DNA from: Incurvaria masculella
Taxonomy: Eukaryota; Arthropoda; Insecta; Lepidoptera; Incurvariidae
NCBI GenBank assembly: GCA_946894095.1
Contig: OX335657.1
Span: forward strand, 372,001 to 436,000
Reading direction: 5' to 3'
Length of the DNA stretch: 64,000 nt
Shown here: one piece after another, positions 33,291 to 43,574 of the stretch
Layout of the letters: every line of letters begins with the position of its first letter
Position numbering within the stretch: the stretch's first letter is position 1
Translations under genes and position numbers: made by a program
The notes under the pieces: generated by a model
Told to the model about the DNA's origin: nothing
What the model saw: the letters and a program-made list of their open reading frames with translations, nothing else
Databases searched by the model: none

Positions 33291-33833
33291 CTCCTGTTTG
33301 TCTCTTTAGATTTTCACTATTTTTTGACAAAATATTTTTTATTTACGGATAAACAGTGTTCAGCTTACTTAGCTCCACCACGACGTGGACATCTTCAGGA
33401 TTCGCTCATAGTACTCCTAGCGCTCTATGGATAAAGCAGACGACAGTCGCGAATCCAGAAGATGTCCGCAGCGTGGTAGACGAATAATAATAATAATAAT
33501 AAAGCCTTTTATTTACTCAGTTTACAGTTTCGTTTCTTATATGTATGTTATGTTATTTATATTGTAAGAAGTAGTTTACTGAGTTCCCCATTGCAGGGCA
33601 TAGGCCTCCCCCATCGAGATCCATGTATTCTGTCTTTAGCTGCTCTTGTCCATATTTTTCCAGCTGTCTTTGCGATATCATCGTCCCATCGCTTTCTTTG
33701 TCGTCCTTTGTTTCTTTTTCCATCTCTTGGATGCCATTCGAAACGTTGAGCTAAATAATTAAGCTGAGGACTGTTTATCCGTAAAAATAAAATAATTTGT
33801 CAAACAAAAGTGAAAATCTAAAGAGACAAACAG
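33291..33833. mobile_element. Nested foldback element carrying a LINE fragment
   Basis: Long inverted ends: CCTGTTTGTCTCTTTAGATT and TATTTACGGATAAACAGT on the left, their complements at 33769-33833. A second inverted pair (CCACCACGACGTGGACATCT against AGATGTCCGCAGCGTGGTAG) lies at 33370-33480. Between them, 33575-33760 resembles a minus-strand LINE tail (TTGCAGGGCATAGGCCTCCC). Confidence 0.6.
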
Positions 33834-34849
33834 GTAAACTGATTTTTTTCTTAAATTGGCACAGGGTAGCATAAAACTCGACGTTTATGGACGTTTTGGA
33901 CCATAAGGCATGTTAAAGTCAAATAGGCAAGCATCGTACAAACTTTATTTAATTTTTTTTTTTCAGTTAATCAAGGCACCGATTCGAAGAAAACAGTATA
34001 CTAAAGATGATGTAGCGAATGCGTTACTTAAAAAAAAAATAGCAATAAAATAGATTGACAAGCCAGATTGGATTCATTGTGAATTTAAAAATACCGAAAA
34101 TGCTACTATAATATATTACATTTTAGGAGAGCGGCGCCTTAAATGTGGTGTTTGAACACAGAGAGGAAATATCGTTTTCTTATGGAAATCGTGGTAAAAA
34201 TGACCAGTTATGTGAATTATAACATGTCTAGATTTATTTGGTAACTATTCCTTTTTTCCAAAGTAGAATTATTCGATTTTTTATGAAAATAATATGTACG
34301 TTCGGAATTAGGCACTCATCATTCGGAATTAGATTTTTACGTTCGGAATTAGAAGGTTCTGCTTTCTGGCGCATTTTAATTTATTTTATTTTTGCTCTTT
34401 GAGAATATAACTCTATTCGCACGTATTAACAAAGATTAAAATATTCTTACCTTACAAAAAAAAAACCTTCAAAGAAAAGTATCACTGATAACGCACAATT
34501 TGACGCCGAAGTAAAATATCGTAAAAAGCGTTCGGAATTACCCCAGTTTACCTTACTCAACGCTCGCCAGGCGCGAGCAACCGGAAGTAATATGGCGGAT
34601 GGTCTCACCTGATTGGCCACAGGCTCGGCAGGTATCGACCGATCCATCCTTCATTATATACTTCCGGAAGTTACGCGTGACGATCATTTGGTCCTGAATG
34701 GCACAAACGAAGCCTTCGGTTTCTCCGAATAGGTCACCAAACCGCATCCACCAAACTGAATCCATTATTATTATTATTATTATTATTAAGTGTCTTTCAT
34801 ATGTTGCCCTCCAAATGATGCGGAATTGAATGGCCAGCTGAAAATGTAT

Positions 34850-35120
34850 CTTAAGGCAATAAATACGGAATTGTGGCGACCTAGCGCCCTCTAAAAAGAA
34901 CTGCTAGATTCACATGCCACAATTGCAACAAACAGATGCTTAGAAGCTAGTTACGTCCAACATGTCAAAAACACAAGAAGTCTATATCGCACTAACGAAG
35001 TTTCTCAACGAGTTAACACTTATACAACATTCAAATCACGACTAGACGAGAGCAGCTGTGCAGCCGTGGGTCTCGAAGACCTGACCCACCTTTTCATCTC
35101 CCTACAGTATAAATAAGTGT
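34850..35120 (+). repeat. Interspersed repeat, uninterrupted copy
   Basis: It matches 51122-51545 in inverse orientation: CGAGTTAACAC, GCAGCCGTGGGTCTC, AAAAACACAAGAAGTCT, GCTAGTTACGT. It provides the empty site for the MITE at 51254-51410. Family unknown. Confidence 0.65.
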
Positions 35121-35261
35121 TTAAAACATTTTATTAATTAGCTTTCCTGTATGTCTGTTCGGTACACGTTTGGACAGTCCATTTCAAACTAACTTCCCGA
35201 TGAGAGTAATTTTAAACATGGCTCAGGACTGGATGACATTTCAATAAAATATACTGTTTAG

Positions 35262-35464
35262 GAGGCGTTCTCAACTGTTGTGCTGTAGTTCGTAGTCGTG
35301 GGCATATGGGGTTGGGAGATGACAATAGGAGCTCACGAGATCTCGCGCAACGAAGGTATTGGCTGGCTGAAGAGTGCGGACGGTCCCCGTGGTACGCGCT
35401 TATCTTGCACGAAGGACTTCGCGGCCACTACAGCACTCACGAAATAGCCCTCAAGGACACGTAG
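35262..35464 (+). other. Unassigned open frame, possible exon
   Basis: After an acceptor-like ATACTGTTTAG an open frame of about 67 codons runs to TAG at 35462. It encodes RDLAQRRYWLAEECGRSPWY then ALILHEGLRGHYSTHEIALK. Its composition looks protein-like (Trp, Tyr, charged residues), but I do not recognise a family. It could be a terminal exon or a transposon C-terminus. Confidence 0.3.
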
Positions 35465-35601
35465 ACTATCCGAAAAATAAGAGCCGCGAAAAAACGTGTA
35501 CTTTTCTTGCTTAAAAACTAAAATATATTAAATAAATATATTTCTATACTACAATTCCAGTCAGCAGTAACCTCTCTGAAATAGGCTGGAACACTGGCTA
35601 G

Positions 35602-37668
35602 ACCTAGGTTTTTTTTTTTTTTTTTTTTCAAATTCTTTATTCAGTGGAGCATTTTTTTCAAGTATACAATATTACATTGTAAGCACTTAATGCTATAGAA
35701 TACGTCATTTTAAGTGTTTCATACATATCAATTGATTACATCAGTACAATACAATAAAAAGAAAAAGCCTTTAAAGTTGTCCAAAAAATAAAAAAATAAT
35801 TATACTAATTAAATTAACTTAAAAATAAAATAACGGTTAAAGCAAACCAAAATTCAAATATAAATAATCATTAAAATTAAAATATTAAAGTTTATAGTTA
35901 ATCAAATTAATTCATTGCCAATACATATCATTTGTAATCAAATTTGTGTAATAAAAAATCTTCAATTCGATAAAATACATTGTCAATTAGGAGATTCTTG
36001 GCCTTATTTCTAAATTGCGATAATGGTAAAACAGTCAAATATTCTGGTAAATGATTATAAAGTTTTATTTTCAAATGGTCAGCCTGATGCTTTACTCGGG
36101 ACAGATGCGTATGGGGCAAGACAAAATTATGTCTTGATCGAGTTGGATACTTATGAACCATTTCATGCCTGAGTATATCTTCACGATTTTTATGCACATG
36201 CAAAAGACATTCCAAAATGTATTGAGAAGGAAGCGTAAGGATCTTTGCCTTTCTAAAGTAAATACGGCAAGATGTTCTAATATGTAATCGAAAAATTGTA
36301 CGGATTGCTCGCTTTTGCAAAATAAAAACTTTTTTAGCGTGGCTACTATTTCCCCAAACAAGTATTGCGTAGCTCATCACGGAATGAAAATACGAGAAAT
36401 ATGCACATCTTTGCGAGGCGTAGTCAGTTACAGAGCGTAATATTTTTAGTGCATATATTGCCGAAGAAAGTTTTTTGCAGATTATCTCAACGTGGCTGCA
36501 CCAAGTTAAATTTTTGTCCATAACTACTCCAAGAAATTTTGTGTTAGTGATATCGATATGGTCAGGAATATCTGTAACTCTAGTACTTTGCTGTCTGTTG
36601 GTGGCACAAAATTGTATAATCACTGTTTTATCATTGTTGAGGCTTATACCATTGGTTTCAAACCAAGATTTTGCTCTTTCCAAAGTAACTTTGAGTTTAT
36701 CTTTAAGTATATCATTAGAAGGAGCCGTGACAGCAAGATTGGAGTCGTCAGCATACAATGTCGGTGTGCATGTATCTTTTAAGTTAAAAGCAAAATCGTT
36801 AATATATATCAAAAACAGCAATGGGCCGAGAATCGATCCTTGCGGGACTCCAATATTTGGTTCACATATCTTTGAATTAGTCCTATTTACTTGCACAAAC
36901 TGAGTTCTGTCGCTCAAATATGATCTGATAATTTCTAATGATGTATTCTTTACTCCATAACATTCAAGTTTAGCGAGTAAAACATCATGCCGAACACAAT
37001 CGAAAGCCTTTGACAGGTCACAAAAAATACCAGCGCCTTTGTATCGCTTGTCTAAAGAGTTCCACATATCACTAACGAATTTATAAATAGCCATAGATGT
37101 CGACTTACCTGCTCTAAAGCCAAACTGCGATTCTGAAAGAAGTTTATTGTTTTCAAAATATGATTTTAGTCGCTCGAATATCGCCATTTCAACTACTTTA
37201 GAAATAACTGGGAGAATACAAACAGGCCTATAGTTGTCCATTTGGTCTGTGCTACCCTTTTTGTGTAAAGGTATTATTTTACCTTTTTTTAGTTGGGTAG
37301 GAAATATACCCGATTTCAAACACCTATTGGTCAAATGAATGAGAGGGAGCTGGAGTTCTTTTGAGCATTGCTTGAGAAGTCGAGATGACATATTATAGCA
37401 ATCTAAAGATGGTTTCGGTTTTATTTTGTGTAATATTTGTTTATATTCATTCTCGCTGATTGGTATAAAGTGGTTGAGCTCACCGTTTGCATAATTAAAA
37501 TTAGGAACGGTATCTATGGCAGCTAATAAATTAATCTTTAACTTTGATGCGGCTTTATGTGGAATTTTATTTAGAAGACTCGTGAGGTCTGCAGCTCAGA
37601 GTATGAAATAGTTCCAAGTATCAATCGTTGTTTGGAGTATGGTTCAATTTTACAAAAAAAACCTAGGT
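35602..37668 (-). mobile_element. 5'-truncated Jockey-like LINE insertion
   Basis: It is bounded by the 8-bp duplication ACCTAGGT (35602-35609 and 37661-37668). On the minus strand it ends in a poly(A) run (poly-T 35610-35628). The body has a long reverse transcriptase frame and a 3' UTR of about 300 bp. The 5' end is truncated before the start of the reverse transcriptase. The long open frame indicates a fairly recent insertion. Confidence 0.9.
35928..37595 (-). pseudogene. LINE reverse transcriptase, truncated at 5' end
   Basis: The frame is open from an in-frame TGA at 37596-37598 to the stop at 35928, about 555 codons, the last 487 following an internal Met. Reverse transcriptase blocks are in order: KGKIIPLHKKG, NYRPVCILPVISKV, SQFGFRAGKSTSMAIYKF, FCDLSKAFDCVRHD, GVPQGSILGPLLFLIYINDF and the catalytic TLYADDSNLAV. 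A C-terminal LQKRAIRTIF block typical of Jockey-type LINEs follows. ORF1 and the endonuclease are missing, so it cannot move on its own. The order and motifs fit the Jockey superfamily; the exact clade is a guess. Confidence 0.92.
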
Positions 37669-37677
37669 ACAGCAACT

Positions 37678-38062
37678 TATTTTTTTTATGCGACCTGACA
37701 TGGATGGCTAATACCACACAATTACCGTTATGATATTAGCCCAATACACCACATTCCCGAAGGAATTTGGTGCCATGCCAGGACCTTCCCTTTATGAGCA
37801 CGCTACATTGAATTGGATGGAAAACACGGACAATTTTTCATTGCCGCTTCGATCATCTTTTCATACAATGCGACGGTACCAACCCGGGCCGGCTTGAACC
37901 CTGCCACCTAGCAGGGGAAGGGGACCTACAGTTTTACATGGATTCCTAACCATGGAGCAGCTCGCATTCGTGACGAAATGCACTTATCGAACTCGGAAAG
38001 AGAAAGACAGTGGTGCATGTCGGTATTGAACCCAGGCCTCTGGTACGCTAGGCCAGTCCCCG
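37678..38062 (-). repeat. tRNA-type SINE, minus, head truncated
   Basis: From a T-run and ATGCGACCTGACATGGATGG through CCCAATACACCACATTCCCG, GGTGCCATGCCAGGACCTTCC and CCTACAGTTTTACATGG to ATTGAACCCAGGCCTCTGGT, this is the complement of the SINE at 57843. The A-box end is missing. Confidence 0.85.
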
Positions 38063-38290
38063 CAATGGCGGCAACGCGAGGGATTGAGTTCGCTTACGAA
38101 TTCACTTACTACTGATTTTCTAGAGCTCAAACTATACGTAAGAACATTTAACAACTTCACAGGACGCTTTTTAGTGCAACGAACATTCGATGTCACGCGT
38201 CGCGAATTCGTAAGCGAACTAACGTTTTCCACTAACTCGTGGCTCCGCTGCCGCCTTACGAATGAGTTACGGATCTGCGGTATAAGAGTA

Positions 38291-38639
38291 CAGAGCTCCT
38301 AGACCCAGCTGTCACCTTAATTGGGTTTACGGCAAACCGATCGACTAGCGTTTTCAAATGTATGGAGAAATTGAAGAGAGAAGAGCAGTGGGCGTTGAGC
38401 GAACTAACATTTCCCAGTCCGAGTTTGATTTGACAGCTTAATCAACGTTGCCGTAAATACGTTGACGTTGCCGTTCACGCCGACTCCACGTTTTCATACA
38501 AATGGGAAGACCGAGTTTGACTTGAATAGCTTGAAGAAATAAAACCACGAGTAAAAACTTGTATGGAGTTTGACGTTTTTACGTAACTTCTAAGTTCCGT
38601 AAACGCCAATTTATGTGACAGCTGGGACTAGGAGCTCAG
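38291..38639. mobile_element. GTCCCAG foldback MITE, copy 4
   Basis: It has ends CAGAGCTCCTAGACCCAG and CTGGGACTAGGAGCTCAG. It supplies the uninterrupted junction (CAGTCCGAGTTTGATTTGAC) that corresponds to the insertion site of the nested MITE at 7860. Confidence 0.8.
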
Positions 38640-38899
38640 AACGCGGCGGCTACAACTGATCAAACTGAATGTGTGTAGGTACATATTACGTAGGTAGCGG
38701 TGCGATGGCGAGATAAAGTTTACGAGTGCTCGTAAATAAGAATCCGCTGCGCGTTATTTGCTACATTTTAGTATTCGTCGTTAAAGTATGGTAAGGTGTA
38801 ACGTCGCGCCGTCCGTCGCCGGCGGGGGCAGACTGGGGGGATAGAGGTATCACCGCGCCTCTCCGCCCGGATATGGGATCCTATTGGGAGAGGATATAA

Positions 38900-39283
38900 C
38901 AGCCTCAATGGCCCAGTGGCGCGACACTTCGGCGATCCCTCTCCGAAGTTAAGCAACGCTGGGTCCGGTCTGGTCTTGGATGGGTGACCATTCGACCGTT
39001 GAGAGAGGCTGGCCGTGGTTCGTATTCTACGTTAAACTGTAGGTCCCCTTCCTTACTTGCTAGGTGGTAGGGTATATCCCGCCCGGGTTGGTACCATCGC
39101 ATTGGATGAACGATGGTCGAAGCGGCAATGGAAATTGTCCGTGTTTTCAGTCCAGTTCAATGTAGCCGTGCAATATAAGGAAGGTCCTGGCATGGCACCT
39201 AGTTCCCATGTGGTGTGTTGGGCTAATACGATGACAGAAAGTGTGGTATTAACCATCCATGTCCAGTCACATAAAAAAAAAGT
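38900..39283 (+). repeat. Chimeric tRNA/5S rRNA-headed SINE
   Basis: The head AGCCTCAATGGCCCAGTGGC matches the A-box part of the SINE at 46494. It is followed at about 38941-38992 by a 5S rRNA-like segment, TCCGAAGTTAAGCAACG then TCTTGGATGGGTGACC, which covers the internal control region of 5S genes. The body GGCCGTGGTTCGTATTC, AAACTGTAGGTCCCC, GGTACCATCGCATTGGATGA and TCCTGGCATGGCACC is the one shared by all SINEs here. It ends in an A-run. Confidence 0.85.
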
Positions 39284-39550
39284 ATTCCTCTTGAGCCAAT
39301 TCTGACGTATTTGTGTTGCTTCGCAAGTCTGAACGGCCCGGACCGGTTTACACTCGTGAGAGATACAACGCCCAAATAATTATATTTTATCCACCGAGAT
39401 AGGCGACGATAGACGACGTCGTATTCCGGCGAAATGAACCGCTGGGAAGCCCGCCGCCGACCTTGCGGTTCTCGGGAGCCAGAAATGGCACCCGCGGAAG
39501 AACGCAGGATCCGCGTCGTCGCGCAGCAGACCTCCCCTTCCAGCGAACAT

Positions 39551-39850
39551 CAGAGCCTGTAGTCCCAGTTGTCACCTAAATAGTCGTTTACGGCAAACAG
39601 ATCGACTGGCGTTTTCAAATGTATGGTAAAATCGAAGAGCGCGCGCAGTGGGCGTTAATCGAACTAACATTTGCGAGTCCGAGTTTTCATACAAATCGGA
39701 AGCCCGAGTTTGACTTTGACAGATTGAAGAAGTAAAACCACAGAATATTTGGTTAAAACTTGTATGTAGTTTGAAGTGTTTACGGAAAACGCCAGTCGAA
39801 CGGTTTGCCGTAAACGTCAATTTAGGTGACAACTGGGACTACAGGCTCTG
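39551..39850. mobile_element. GTCCCAG foldback MITE, copy 5
   Basis: The cleanest copy: exactly 300 bp, with ends CAGAGCCTGTAGTCCCAG and CTGGGACTACAGGCTCTG perfectly complementary. The interior is shortened relative to the other copies. Target duplication not evident. Confidence 0.85.
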
Positions 39851-40625
39851 AAGTAGCTTCCTAACCGGGGCACTCAGCCGTCGGCATTCGACGCGTCTTC
39901 GGGACTAACTTGCTAAGCCCGCTGACCTTCAGCTCCCGCGGAAGCTGGGGGTTGGGGGATGGGCGGGGGAGGGGGGCGAGGTGAGGCATCGAAGAGCGCT
40001 CTCGAAGTTATAATCTACCCTGGGACGTGGGAGCTCCGACGCCTTCTTACCCCGGGACTTATAGTTGAACTGAGCTGTATATTTACTCCTTAGATCTCCG
40101 CTAAGTATGTCATTATACATATACATTTGTACCGACACTGGTATTAAGCCTGCTCTGTCCGATTTCGATGCTTGGTGGTTAAAAATTGTTTTTGCTTGAG
40201 TACATACAGATTCGAATACCGCCTCAGAATAATGTCGAGATCCAAAAATGTAGATCCCGCAGTTTTCCCACCTTTTCATAAATTGCTATGTATAACTCAC
40301 ATAATCTGTTCGTTGGTTCTTCTAGCACTTTAGTTAAGAGCACATATGTTTTAGCACTTATAGTTTGTATGAAATTTTAATACAATTTCTTTGGCTGCCC
40401 TATTTGTACCTGGCTAGTTTTGATGTCATTAAAAAGGTAACCTTTTAAAAAAATAAATCAATAAGTAAAATATTGTTTCCCGCAATTTTTTATGTGTTTT
40501 TTTCCTGTCAAAATGAGTGAATCTAATGAAGATATATTTTAAATTGTTATTACAAAAAAAAAACGCAACGCATGCCATGAAAAAAAATTCTGACGATATG
40601 GACCTAATGCAGTGCCAGTAATAAA
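39851..40625. other. aPKC intron, nothing recognised
   Basis: A G-rich run (GGGGGATGGGCGGGGGAGGGG) is at 39953-39973. Otherwise no recognised gene or repeat. Confidence 0.3.
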
Positions 40626-40627
40626 AA

Positions 40628-40699
40628 TAAATTTTCACGCGGCAGGTAGAGATATTCTCCTATCTATATATCTACCCGCCGCGTGAAAAGCCGTAACAT
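40628..40699. repeat. CACGCGGC foldback repeat, short copy
   Basis: AATTTTCACGCGGCAGGTAG pairs with CTACCCGCCGCGTGAAAA around GATATTCTCCTATCTATATAT, then AGCCGTAACATTTG. This is a 72-bp hairpin version of the family at 54469. Confidence 0.75.
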
Positions 40700-41640
40700 T
40701 TGCAGCACAGCTGTCGGCTCAATCGAACCTCCGTTGCCGCCTCCGCTTCCGCCTACCCCGCCGTCACCGCACGCGCCGCTCAGTCTGTGGCGGCTTATCC
40801 GGATGATCGATCAAAGCGGCACCTTCCAATATCCTCGCGTCGATGCCGGAAACGAGCCGGAGCGCTCTCCCTCGGACAGAGTAGACGAAATTTAACCGAA
40901 CGCGTCGGCCCCGCCGCTGCCGACCGTGCGCCGCGAGCGGTCCATATTTTTCGCGAAATTACCGCTTCCGACCTCCAGGAAATGTAGGGCTCTTCCGCTA
41001 TTGAAAATCATAAATTGCGGTGCCAAATTCCGCCACTATCGCGTATTCCGCGAGCGGCGCGCCAGCCCGAGCCCGCCGGAACATTGCACCCGGAACGATG
41101 AGCATGCAGCTCGTATTTCTTGCCCAATTGGCTCGCCCCGGTCGCCGCCCCCCCTCCCCCCTCGGCGCATACTGCGCTAATGCAGTGCACGGCGGCGGCG
41201 GGCGGTGCGGCAAATGACGCTAAAAATAATTCACGTCGCGCCAACCGCAGTCGCCTCTAGTCCCGAAACGAGCAGAACTCTCGTCCGCTGATGTTTTATT
41301 TATGAAGAGCAACGTCCGCGCCGGCGGTATGCGCCCGCTTTACCTATGCAGCCTTAAATCCTCGGCTCGCCCGCCGCCCGCCGCCCGCCCGCCCGCTCGC
41401 CCGCCCGCAGCCTCCGCCCGCGAGTGCATGATTAATGCTCGAGGCTTAGCTAAGAAATGTTACCCGCTACACTGATAAATCGTTTTGATTTTTCATGCAA
41501 ATTCTACCAGCCCGCCGCGCCGAGGTAACAGAGAAGTTAAAGGTATTTGTCGCCGTTGTCTGCGGCCGCCGCGCCGCACCACCCCGCGCCGGCGTCGCGC
41601 ACGGGAGGGAAACGAACTTGACTTTCTACTGTTGCTGCTA
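40700..41640. other. GC-rich block, candidate regulatory island
   Basis: It is about 0.9 kb of very GC- and CpG-rich DNA with interspersed AT motifs. It includes a perfect octamer ATGCAAAT (41495-41502), known as the POU-factor site, plus TTTTATTTATG and ATTAATG motifs. The open frames on both strands look like composition artefacts. Conserved enhancer clusters in large introns of developmental genes can look like this, but I have no conservation data. Confidence 0.3.
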
Positions 41641-41686
41641 ATTGTTTCGACTTGGATCTTTTCAATAAATTGATTATTCATAGACA

Positions 41687-42207
41687 GAAGCCTTATTCTG
41701 CTAATTGATAACTGCGCGCGTTATGTTTGTGTTTTCTCAAAACCGCATGTTTAGCGCGAAATGGTATTCTACTAGCGCAGTTTGCAAAACGCATGCGTTG
41801 TGTTTGTGTTTTGTTCGCAAACTCGTAACGCGCGCTCCATGTTCTCGTCGGCCGTGTGTTTTGCCGAAAACTTGCGGTTTTGAGAATTCTATCTGTCAAA
41901 TTCGGAGCATCGCATCGCCGAACTTCGAATATCACTTTTCTACATTACGTTGGCATATCGCTTTCTCTTTCTTTTCGTATGTCATATTTGATTGAGAAAA
42001 TAACTGTCAAAATCGTGACAGGTTATTTTACCCTGTAGGCGGCGCGCAAGACAAACCACTCCATAGACAATAACAAAACGCGTGTGTAAATTAGCTGAAT
42101 ACCGATTTTTGGAAACCGCACTCGAAACTTAGCGTGTAATGTTTGACGGAAACATAACTAATACGGAATGGTTTGAAATTGGACAAATAGCAGAATCGGG
42201 CTTCAGA
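41687..42207. mobile_element. TTCTGCTA TIR element, about 520 bp
   Basis: The ends GAAGCCTTATTCTGCTAATT and, inverted, GAAGCCCGATTCTGCTATTT match at 17 of 20 positions. The inside is also partly inverted (CTCAAAACCGCATG against TTGCGGTTTTGAG). There is no convincing protein; the open frames on both strands are a by-product. Confidence 0.6.
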
Positions 42208-42600
42208 ATAGTATTCAGCCGTTCAGTTTCCTTCTTTCTTTACTTTTCTTCCAAATAAGAGTTAGGAAAACCTATAATAATATGTTTTAGTAACCATTAT
42301 CGAAAATCTTTAGCTCTACAATTATTATTGTTGAAGCGGAGCTTATTTACACACGTTTCGGAAGGCGACCTAACTCAGATGTTCAATATTCCACATTTGG
42401 GAAAAATGGCGACCGGGGTAGCCATATTTTTCGCAAGCGGTCTCCAAATAACAATTACGATTATATCACTGGCGCAAACAGCTTTGCAACATCTGCTATT
42501 TAGTCAGCTAACTTCTTTTTAAAGTAACATATATTTTCACATCGATTTATCAAAGCATGTTTGATACACGTCTGTCGTGAGAGGCAGTGCAGTGGTTGCT

Positions 42601-42687
42601 AATTCTGCCCTCCTTATTCAAAGGGCGGTAACTACACTACATGGCACATATGTAATTACCGCCTTTTTAATAAGGAGGGCAGAATTT
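42601..42687. repeat. 87-bp foldback repeat
   Basis: AATTCTGCCCTCCTTATT with GGGCGGTAA pairs with TTACCGCC and AATAAGGAGGGCAGAATT around a short loop, forming a 30-base stem. Confidence 0.8.
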
Positions 42688-42887
42688 CAATCTTCATCAG
42701 TAATGATGGTAGTTATTATTATGTTTTGTTTTAGGTACGGAGTAATGTCTCTTGTAGGATGTAAAATATAAAAAAAAAATCCTCCAAATTTAATCAAAAT
42801 CGTTTAAAAACAACTTTAAAAAGGATGTGCCACCAGACCCTTTCTGCACTGGCACTGCTACATAGCCAACACTGGCGGGATTAACTC

Positions 42888-43190
42888 TACCATCTGGTAA
42901 GTAAGTAAAGGAAGGGAACTTCAAGTTTTACGTGGTACCTATACGAACCACAGCCACCTTCATTATCGAAAACGGAAACCTATCAGGAATCTGATAAAAT
43001 ATGAATATAAATCGGGTGAGTGGTTTGCTAGTTAACACTACATGATTTCGTGGAATTTTCTGTAGGCCTTTTCAACACCTGCAGTTTTCAAGTGCGTCCT
43101 AAGTTTTCATCGTTCTCTTAAGGTTTTCATAAAATATTTACACGCACACAAACCTCCCCCGTTGATCGCTAGTATTACTGAAACCGTATC
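42888..43190 (-). repeat. Interspersed repeat with SINE-like core, copy 2
   Basis: The inverse counterpart of 11823-12115: GTTTTACGTGGTACC, GAACCACAGCCACCTTC, GAGTGGTTTGCTAG, TCTGTAGGCCTTTTCAACACC, CGTTGATCGCTAG. About 75 percent similar by eye. Confidence 0.6.
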
Positions 43191-43402
43191 AAACATTCGT
43201 CGCGTGGGTTAGAAGAAGTAAGCGGAGAAGCAAAGGCAGATAGCGACACCCTCCTCCCCCGCTTCCCCTCCAGCCGCCGCCGTACCTCGGGGCGGGCGGG
43301 GCACTTCTATAATCTATTATCTTCTGTAATCTATTTAGCCTGTCATGTTTCCTATGTAATTTAATATACGTGTAGTAAGTTTCATCTGTATCACTGGAAA
43401 AA

Positions 43403-43570
43403 ATAATAATACAATGACCAACCTGACGAAGTTTCTTGTCGGCTCTTCTTCGCCAGAAGTAATCGAACCGACAGGAAAAAAAAAAAGACGAATCCGAGTG
43501 TGTAATATACATCTAATGGAGGAAATAAAGAAACTGAAACTGAAACTGAAACATCGAATTCGGATGATCG
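43403..43570 (-). repeat. Penelope-like element 3' UTR fragment
   Basis: It shares the downstream UTR of the Penelope relic at 20596: GAAGTTTCTTGTCGGC, CGCCAGAAGTAATC, GACGAATCCGAGTGTG, ATGGAGGAAATAAAGAAACT. The CTGAAA hexamer is tandemly repeated four times at the edge. Confidence 0.6.
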
Positions 43571-43574
43571 GTTT

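Larger units (their letters stand above)
31506..34553. mobile_element. 3-kb TA-flanked TIR element, non-autonomous
   Basis: Inverted ends of 25 bp (left AGGTAAAATCGGGTAATTCC..., right complement AGGTAAACTGGGGTAATTCC...) differ at two positions and are flanked by TA (31504-31505, 34554-34555). TA targets fit the Tc1/mariner superfamily, which is an inference. The motif CTAATTCCGAACG recurs inside at 31941, 32304 and, inverted, at 34299, 34321 (one base short) and 34340, besides the termini. No transposase frame was found. It carries two nested elements (32528, 33291). Confidence 0.8.
30863..34775 (-). pseudogene. LINE with restriction-like endonuclease, split by a DNA element
   Basis: The minus strand carries the C-terminal part of a non-LTR retrotransposon of the restriction-like endonuclease type (R2/R4/NeSL-related). 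At 34556-34765 is a zinc finger C-x2-C-x8-H-x4-C (CRACGQSGETIRHITSGC). At 31005-31503 is the nuclease core KPDIVLVD...FLVDITIP and a C-terminal NLAKHLEKLGI block. The two parts are in frame once the 3048-bp element 31506-34553 and one TA are removed. The element lacks its reverse transcriptase, so it was 5'-truncated before the later insertion. Confidence 0.82.

Noticed and set aside
36475..36903. 142-residue plus-strand protein
   Set aside because: It is antisense to the LINE reverse transcriptase, with all recognised motifs on the minus strand.
38941..38992. 5S rRNA gene
   Set aside because: Only about 50 bases of the 5S internal region are present, with no flanking 5S ends, and the segment is embedded in a SINE.
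40683..41244. Small Ala/Arg/Pro-rich proteins on both strands
   Set aside because: High GC content alone keeps all frames open; the frames lack start context, splice sites and family similarity.
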